Shown here piece after piece: positions 57,100 to 64,000 of a DNA stretch of 64,000 bases; within the stretch, counting starts at the first letter, position 1; every line of letters starts with the position of its first letter. The translations under genes were made by a program, and so were the position numbers. Location: NCBI GenBank assembly GCA_010015655.1, contig ML976659.1:1458659-1522658 (forward strand), in the 5' to 3' direction. The stretch comes from Bimuria novae-zelandiae CBS 107.79. Its lineage: Eukaryota > Ascomycota > Dothideomycetes > Pleosporales > Didymosphaeriaceae. The notes under the pieces were generated by a model. It ran no database searches. It saw nothing but the letters and a program-made list of their open reading frames with translations, and was not told the DNA's origin.

Positions 57100-60000
57100 G
57101 ATCTTGTCTAATATATCTTTAAGTCCTAGCTTATTCAGAAACTTGCTCCATTTGTTCACTGGCAGGGCCTTTGTGAGTCCATCTGCAACTATGTCCTCTG
57201 AGCGTTGATAGTCCACCTTAATTGTCCCAAGTGTGACTTCTTGTCTTAGCTAGTGATTGTGGATATCCACATGGCGGAGCTTGGTCTGCAGCTTTGCGAT
57301 CTCTTTAGTAACTAGGCGAATAGTTTGTTGATTGTCGCAGTTAATTGTGATTGGGTAATTGCTCACAGCGATCTGGAGCTCCCGGAGTAATCGTGAAGTG
57401 AAGATAGCCTCCTTAGCCACTTGTGAAAGCGCTAGAAGTTCGGCCTCTATTGTTAATGTAGTGACTGTATCTTGCTTGCTTGCTTTCCAGGCAATCAGGC
57501 CGCTAAATAGCTTAATGATGTATCCTTGTGAACTCTTGCGATCGAGTGTATTATTGGCAAAGGATGCGTCGCTTGCTACTTCCAGAGTATCTACACCCCC
57601 AAGCTGAAGACCTAGTGATTTGGTATCAGCAAGATAGAGGAGAACTTGGTTAGTAGCTGCTTGGTGCTCTTTGCTTAGGTTGGATAAAAATCGTGATAAT
57701 CTGGAGCTTGCAAAGGCGATATCTAGTCGAGTTGTAACTATAGCATAGAGAATTAATCCGACTTTGCGCTAGTATCGATTGATCTCACCCTTGCTAGCTA
57801 GTCCTGTTCTTAGGAGTAATTCGATTAAACCTATCGGGGTATTGTGGCGAATCTTATAGTAATCAATAAGGCGCGATATTTTGACGATATATAATGCTTG
57901 TGAAAGCCAGATCTTTCTGTTTAAGCGGTCCCTAATAATTTCAATTCCTAGAAACCATTGCAGGTCTTTCCCGCTAGTGAGGGTAAATTTAGTTCTTATC
58001 TCTTTAATAGCTGCTTTTGCTGCAGGCTCGTGATTCTTCTAATAGGCGATGATAAGATCATCCACATAGAAGAAGATGATAATGCCGTCCTTAATAAGGT
58101 AGCATAGTTCGTGAGGCACTGTTTCAAAGCCAATATCGCGGAGTGTTAATGTGAACTCTCTTTGCCAAAGTAGTGGAGATATGCGTAGTCCGTAGAGTGC
58201 TTTGTGTAGTTTGAGGACTGTGCCTGCTTGCGAGTATCCGCGGGGCATTCTCATGTAGATTTCTCTGTCTAGCTTTGCGTGGACAAACGCATTGGTAACG
58301 TCGTGTTAGATAAGCTCTAGGTCGAACCAAGCTACAATTGCCATAAGCATGCGGAATAATCGTCCTGCAAGTGTTGCGGCGTAGGTTTCTTGCGAGGTTA
58401 GGTGCCGCTGTTAATCGCCTCGCACCACCAGCCTTGCCTTGCACTTCTGTAATCGATGGTGCTTGTCGAGCTTGTAGGTATATACCTACATGCAGTCGAG
58501 GATTTGATGGCCTGCTGCCTTTACTAGAGCTGCTACGACCTCGCTCCAAGACTTCATTTCCTTGTGGCTCTGTAGATGGGATCGTTCTGCTTCCTTCCAC
58601 ATATCATGAAGAGAGTGATCTTCGAGCTTGCTTCGGCATGTGGGTGGCTCTGGAAGCACACTTCGATGTGGCTTCTTGCCTGATGTGATCATTCGTCGAA
58701 GCTGCGCCTTATCAAGAACCTTGCCTTCGTATTTGCCGCTGCTGCCGGCTTCGGTGCCTGCCATAAAGGCTGCGGCCCATGGGCTTGTTTGCAACTGTCC
58801 TGTTTGCACTATTTGTGGTGGTACAGCTTGATCGTCTCCTGCCATTAGTTGTGCAAGGAGTGTCACTGGTGGCGGCGTTGATAGAGGCGTTAGATATTCG
58901 TACCCAGCTCTTCTGCCTTGCCTGCACTCAGGAGCCTCTTCCTCTGGCGCTTCACTGATTGTCTCATCCTCAAAGAAGGACTCAGTGGCATGCTCTTGTT
59001 GAGGTGAGGGAGGTAACTCTACTGATCGCACCCAGACTGCTATTTCTTCTAATGTGCTGTGCATAAGGTTGTCCATCAGGTCTTCAGTTTTGCCTGAGAA
59101 CACAGTATCCTCATCGAATATTACATCGCGAGTACTGATCGTCTTTGCTAGAGAGGGAATCCATATTCTCCAGATGTTGGTTGATCTGTAACCAACAAGG
59201 TAGCCAATCCATGCTTTAGGGTCAAGCCTCTGAAGCCTACTTTTGCCGCGTTTTGTGTCGTTGGTTATCGCAAACACTTTGCAGCCATATGCTTTCAGGT
59301 GAGCTTAATTAGGCTTCTTTGGTTGGGTAACAATGCCGTTCTAAAAGGCTACTGTCGTAAAGAACACTTCGTATAGAGATCGCCATTGGTTGGTGTAGTT
59401 TAGCGTTCGATTGTACAGGTAGACCGCGGCTCGGGTGATCTCAGGCCACATCTGCCATGGTAGATTAGAGTCAAGTCGCATTGCGCGCGCTTTCTCCTTA
59501 ATCACACCCCCTAAGCGTTCTGCTCCTCTATTTTGTGCTTAGGTATCTAGTGCTAAAGGCTTAATCTTGATACCTTGCGCTGCGCACCACTTCTTAACAT
59601 CGGCCTTGACAGAGAAGATCTCGTTATTGGATTTAATTACTTTCACCGTAACGTTGTATTATACTTCCATGAACCGTACAAAAGTGCTGAGTAATTTAAT
59701 AATTGACCGTGCTGGGCGGTTATCCTTGAAGTAGAAGTCCCATGCGAAGCCGGAGAATCGATTGGTAATTAGCATTTAGCTCTTCTCTCTTGTTAAGCTG
59801 TCTGCTTCATAGTCGTGAAAGTCTATTGCGACTCGCTCGCCAGGGCCTTTAGTTCGCTCCCTAGCTTGCCGGCGTATTTGCCGTTTCAGTTTTGCTTTGC
59901 CGCAGGCGTCACATTTGACCGTGGGGAGACCTTTGATCCTCACCCCCTCAGATTGCTGCACGAGGTGTTCGAGGGCCTGAGGGCCTGGATGGCCTAGTCG

Positions 60001-61600
60001 CCGGTGCCAGGTCCATGCGTTTGCCTTCTGCGGTCTTCGTTTGGTGCGTGTGTTGGTCTTGTGAGTGGCGTGCGCAGCATCAGTAGGAATACTACCTACT
60101 GGCCTTATTCTGTGTTCTAACACCCATTGTCCATGCAATTCTTGGAGTTCTGCCAGCACAGTATTGTCTCTTCTCTTTAGAGTCGTTAGGTCTGCCCTTG
60201 TGTCCCACCAAAGGCCTTGCCTCTAGAGTAATTGGAACGATACAAGGTTGCAGAGCAAATTAGGGTAATAGGCTATATTATCTAGCCGTATTATTCGATT
60301 GCCGCTTGCACTCTGTATATTAAGATAGACACTCTCGTATCCTTTAATCTATATTTGTGTATTCCCTGCCCATATGAAGTCTCCTGGCGCCGGTGGCCGG
60401 TATGAGACAAAGCGATCGATGTCGTTGAAGATATGGCAGGTTGTGCCTAAATCGAGTATGGCTAAGCATCGCAATAGGTACGTGTTTAATTTATTGTGGA
60501 AGGATGTGGCTTAGAAGCTCGCTAGGATTTTAGTAATCTTGCGTCCATCTAGTCACTCATCATTAGCCTTAGTAATTTGAGTTAGAGTGGGAGTATGCGA
60601 TAATTTAATTCTAGGTGTTTAAGACTTTAGTCTTTTCACCTTCCTCATCTCCTCTTGTAGATGTGAATCATTTTAGATTCTGTATTGTACCATGTCTGCA
60701 AAGCCAGGTCGTGGCCTAAACCACTCTGGTGCATGATCTGGATATGCGTAGAAGCAGTCTTTTAGACTATGCCTTTATTCACAAGCAGGGCATTTTTTGC
60801 CTTCAACTACCATTGTATCCTCTATCGAAGACTGCTTGGATATGGTACTTTGACCAAAGGATCGTTTTTGTCGAGGTCTCCCCTGTCCACGTTAGCTATT
60901 CGTGGAAGATGGCGCGTCTTCGGCAGCGTGAGAGGCGTCCCTGTTAGTGCCCGGGGTAGATGCACCACCAGCAGCGAGAGATAGCTCACCAGCAACAAAG
61001 GCGCCCCTATGCTGTTTGCCCTTAATCAGGTGGAGTATTACCATATGTTCTCGGAAGCGTTTCATCATCTCCTTCCTTATCATATCTGCGTCTCGGCGTC
61101 CAGTTTCTTAAAAGGACACGCCCCAAGTAGGAGCAGCCTTTATAATCGCAGTTAGGAAGTCCTTTATAGTATCATGGATTAATTATATTTTGGCGACATT
61201 GTTCGTCTCTGCTTCTATAGCTGCCTAATCATACTCAGTCAGCCAGGTATCCTAGTTTGAGGGTTGTCTCATTGGCTTAAGGGCCTGTAGGTATCGTGCT
61301 CTTGCTCTATCCCGCTCGTCTTCTTTATTAACGCCTACGGTCTGTGTTAGAGACGTAATCCATTGCTAGATTTGCTCTCCAGGCTTGCAGCAGTTGCGTT
61401 GCAGGTGTAGCGACACAGTAGATTAGATGTGGATAACTACTTTCTCAAGACTTAATCTCTCCTCGCGGTATTCCTTGTCTTTTATCTTGTAGTCTTCAAG
61501 CTATATCTTATAGAACTCAATGTCCTCCTTATATGCCTTAAGTCCTAAGTTTGATAGCTCTAATGGGCGTGTTGGAGGGTTCTATTAATCATCGTCGTTT
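57100..61600 (-). pseudogene. Copia B Gag-Pol, mildly RIP-mutated
   Basis: Minus strand: degraded Gag (about 61.6-60.6 kb); GAG-pre-integrase with HRRLGHPGPQALEHL and CDACGKAKLKRQ (60,159-59,776); an integrase C-terminal region and linker (59,277-58,486, DPKAWIGYLVGYRSTNIWRI); reverse transcriptase with YGLRISPLLWQREF and the active site FFYVDDLIIAY (58,254-58,039); and an RNase H region (about 57.9-57.1 kb). Long open blocks separated by TAG/TAA stops or frame breaks. Confidence 0.85.
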
Positions 61601-61845
61601 ACGCGGATAATCAGTTGGTAACTCGCTATTTTTAGTGGCGACGGCGGTGTCGGCCTTTTGCGTAGGAGTTTGGCTCTATCTAGGTTAATAATAGGCTATA
61701 TATCTATTGGTTCGCATCGCGCTTTTAGCTGCAGCAGCCATGGTGTGTAGTTAGTGTAATTAGTTAACACGATTGTTAAGTCGCGGAGTGTTAACAGCGA
61801 CATTATCCTTTCTTAAGGTTTAGTTAAGGCAGTAAGACTCTTAAT

Positions 61846-62069
61846 TGTTAGATTTAATAGTATTCTGTCACTTTGAGATAATGCAATAATGAGAATTAAT
61901 AGTTGTGATAATTTATTAATGATGTTGGTGTTCTGTGTGTGTGTGGAATGCAGATGTGTGCGAGGCTCCAAATAAGTGCCGCTGCAGCGCTAGCCCTATT
62001 TAGAATAGTACAAAAGAGAGAGTGCTCCAGCCTCATGTCCACAACAGATAGAGGCCATATAATCGGACA
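61846..62069 (-). repeat. 5' LTR of Copia B
   Basis: 224 bp, right copy. Confidence 0.9.
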
Positions 62070-62074
62070 CTTAT

Positions 62075-64000
62075 CCTAAGCTAATCTTAGCGTATTTTAA
62101 AATAGAATTATTTTCTTGCACTAATCTATCTCTAAATTATACTACTTTAGCTATTTATATTTAATAATAGCTTTAATGCCTCTTATCTCCGCGATAGTAA
62201 AGACGTATTAGCTCTCTAGGCCTTCTATATTAACTTATACTAGCGCTATTTTAAGGCGTAGCTAACTATTACTATATCCTTATAATTAAGTCCTATCCGC
62301 GAGTCATATTTATAGTAGTATTTTCTTATTATAATATAGTATATTATATTTCTTAACTACTTATAGGACGATTAGACACGCGTCTACCCCTAGGTTAATA
62401 AGTACTATTACACGATATCCGTGCACTGTAATATTTTTAATTAAGCGTTTCTTAACTTAGTAAGTGTCTACTTAATAAGCTATAATAATTATACTATTAC
62501 TAGTGTAGCTTATTGCCTAGTAATAATCTAGTTTTTTAAATCCTCTAACTAGCTTCCTATAGCCTCTTAGATCTAGTCCTTAACCTATACTAATTTTAAG
62601 ATTTCCTAAATCCTGTGCTACTTATATTATTATTAGTATAAGGCATAGGTCTTTTTAATCCTATTAGATTTATATACTCCTAGCGTTCCATATTACGCGC
62701 AATTTAAAGTAAGGTATTTATTCTAAGCTAACGTACTATATTTTAAATAGTTATTAAAAGAAACTACTTCTTCTTATAGGCTTAAGTGTATAAAGGACTA
62801 TAGGTAACACTAGTTTTATAAAGTTAATATATAATTTACGTCTTTTCCTAGCTACGTGTTCCCTATTGTTATGTTAAGATCTTAGGGGTTTAGGCCTTAG
62901 GAGAACTAGCCTATCTCGAACTTTTATTATTAGTAAAGCTTATAGTTATTATTAAAGTATTAGTACTATCTATTCTACTAATAGTACTTAATCTAGTATA
63001 TAAGGTAATACTTATAATAGTTATTAGATACGTTACATTAGCTTTTCTTTAGTTAATAATACTTTAAGTTCCTTAGGAAATAAGTAGTTTTAACTTTAAT
63101 TTTAAAGTGCTATTAATATCCTTTACGTGTATATTATTACTACTTAGCGCGTTTATGTTGTTCCTATATCTTAACCTAGCGTAGGTAATGTTCTAGGAGG
63201 CCCTATAACTTCTTGGCGAGCCAATAGACGTCCCATGCGTGTAGTCCTTAGACGACCACCTTCGTCTTACACTAAGACGCGTGGTGTAGTGTACTACTAC
63301 ACATCTAATAGGTGTTGTCTACTAGTTGTTAAAAGATCTAGTATTTATAGAGAATCTTTTATTCCTCCTATTTTACTAGTTCTAGGATTTCCTGCGTAAG
63401 GTCTACCTTATTAGCTTCTGCTAGCGTGAGGGTGGCTATTGCCACGCGTAAGAGGCTAGTCGTGCTAACCTTAGTCTCTATTTTTAGGCAGTCATATGCG
63501 AAGTGACCCTATTCTTTATACTAAAAGTAGGTTTTACTTTTAAATTTTCGCTTTTACTCTTCCTATAAGATACTATTCTTACCCTAGTAGCCTTTTTTTA
63601 GCTTATATAGCCACTTTCCTTTACTATTTTTCTTTTTATACTATTAGGCTTTATTAGTTATAATAATATCTCTGTCCTTATCCCTTCTTATAGACTAGAT
63701 GCTAGTTTCCCTTCTAGAAAGTAGTTAAGTACTATACTATTTTTCTAGCTTTTATTTATATAAGTAGTTATCTATTTTAATAGTATTATTTATAAGTTTT
63801 TTTAGGTTATCTATCTTTTCTTAGTAGACTAGCTTATCCTTAACTATTTTTTTTAGCTTATTATAGTAGGTAATTATAAGTAGGGCTTCTCCTTATCTAT
63901 TAAGTTCCGCTATAATCTATTTAAACTCTAAAATATAAAGTACTACTAATTTTTCCTAACGTAGACGTTAAAGGCGTGTTTTAGCCTAATATCTTTTATT
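62075..64000 (-). pseudogene. Gypsy A Gag and protease region, RIP-degraded
   Basis: Minus strand. A CCHC zinc-knuckle relic at about 63,480-63,540 ends in GHFAYDCLK, with the first Cys codons changed (TAT, TAG). Between it and 62,075 lies a very TA-rich region where the protease should be; no clear motif remains. The element continues beyond the window. Confidence 0.65.

Larger units (their letters stand above)
56756..62069 (-). mobile_element. Copia B, full length, minus strand
   Basis: 5314 bp with 224-bp LTRs at 56756-56979 and 61846-62069 (TGTCAGATTTG...AATCGGACA) and a perfect TSD, CTTAT (56751-56755 and 62070-62074). Nine LTR differences; seven are CpA/TpG-to-TpA changes confined to the first half of the right LTR. 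Inserted in Gypsy A. Confidence 0.93.
34200..64000 (-). mobile_element. Gypsy A: host chromovirus, minus strand, nested
   Basis: The pieces 34,942-36,229, 54,957-56,245, 56,704-56,755 and 62,075-64,000 read on the minus strand as one Ty3/Gypsy element: gag zinc knuckle near 63.5 kb, reverse transcriptase and RNase H at 54.96-56.2 kb, and integrase plus chromodomain at 34.98-36.2 kb. The intervening DNA is younger insertions. Both ends lie outside or are undefined; the right end is beyond the window. Stops are TAA/TAG throughout, as expected from RIP. Confidence 0.8.

Overview
The window is nuclear DNA of a filamentous ascomycete. Coding genes have 45-158 bp GT-AG introns with CTRAY-type branch points. 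The gene content includes a SHO1 osmosensor, mitochondrial MCC beta, MRPS16, an AVT-type transporter, and a fused terpene cyclase/prenyltransferase. The repeats carry CpA-to-TpA (RIP) damage. This combination suggests a Dothideomycete, probably Pleosporales; that placement is inference.

Left part (1-20 kb), mostly housekeeping: the 3' end of an MFS drug transporter, an O-methyltransferase relic, an AIF/AMID-like FAD oxidoreductase, a macro-domain protein convergent with 3-methylcrotonyl-CoA carboxylase beta, SHO1, a dynactin-p24/RO-10-like coiled-coil protein, an AVT-type amino acid transporter, MRPS16, NAD(P)HX epimerase, a decayed S10 carboxypeptidase whose 3' part holds a 69-base poly-C run, and a secreted Cys-rich protein with a lysozyme-like domain. 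Exon structures were built by hand; reading phase closes for every gene called as intact.

Middle part (21-32.3 kb), an apparent terpenoid locus: a secreted PQQ-type beta-propeller protein, a cytochrome P450, an intact 752-residue bifunctional terpene synthase (cyclase with DDACE and NDYWSWPRE motifs, prenyltransferase with DDLED and DDYMN), and a DHA1-type MFS exporter. P450 and synthase are divergent across about 2 kb that contains a 207-bp MITE-like inverted-repeat element. The expected logic is: the synthase builds and cyclises a C20 or C25 chain, the P450 oxidises it, and the MFS protein exports it.

Right part (32.7-64 kb), a nested retrotransposon island without host genes. The deepest layer is a minus-strand chromodomain Ty3/Gypsy element (A) running from about 34.2 kb past the right edge. 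Inserted into it are: solo LTR H; a second chromodomain Gypsy (F); a plus-strand Copia (E), itself split by a minus-strand Copia (D); a solo LTR of the F family (C); and a minus-strand Copia (B). Another solo LTR (G) lies just outside. Perfect 5-bp target-site duplications (TSDs) were found for B, C, D, G and H. An 875-base N gap separates F from E.

The most unusual signal is a small antisense reading frame between pol and the 3' LTR of chromovirus F. It encodes a Zn2Cys6-spaced cysteine cluster plus a charged helical tail and is intact although the sense polyprotein is full of stops. A decayed ORF with the same cysteine spacing, orientation and position is present in Gypsy A.
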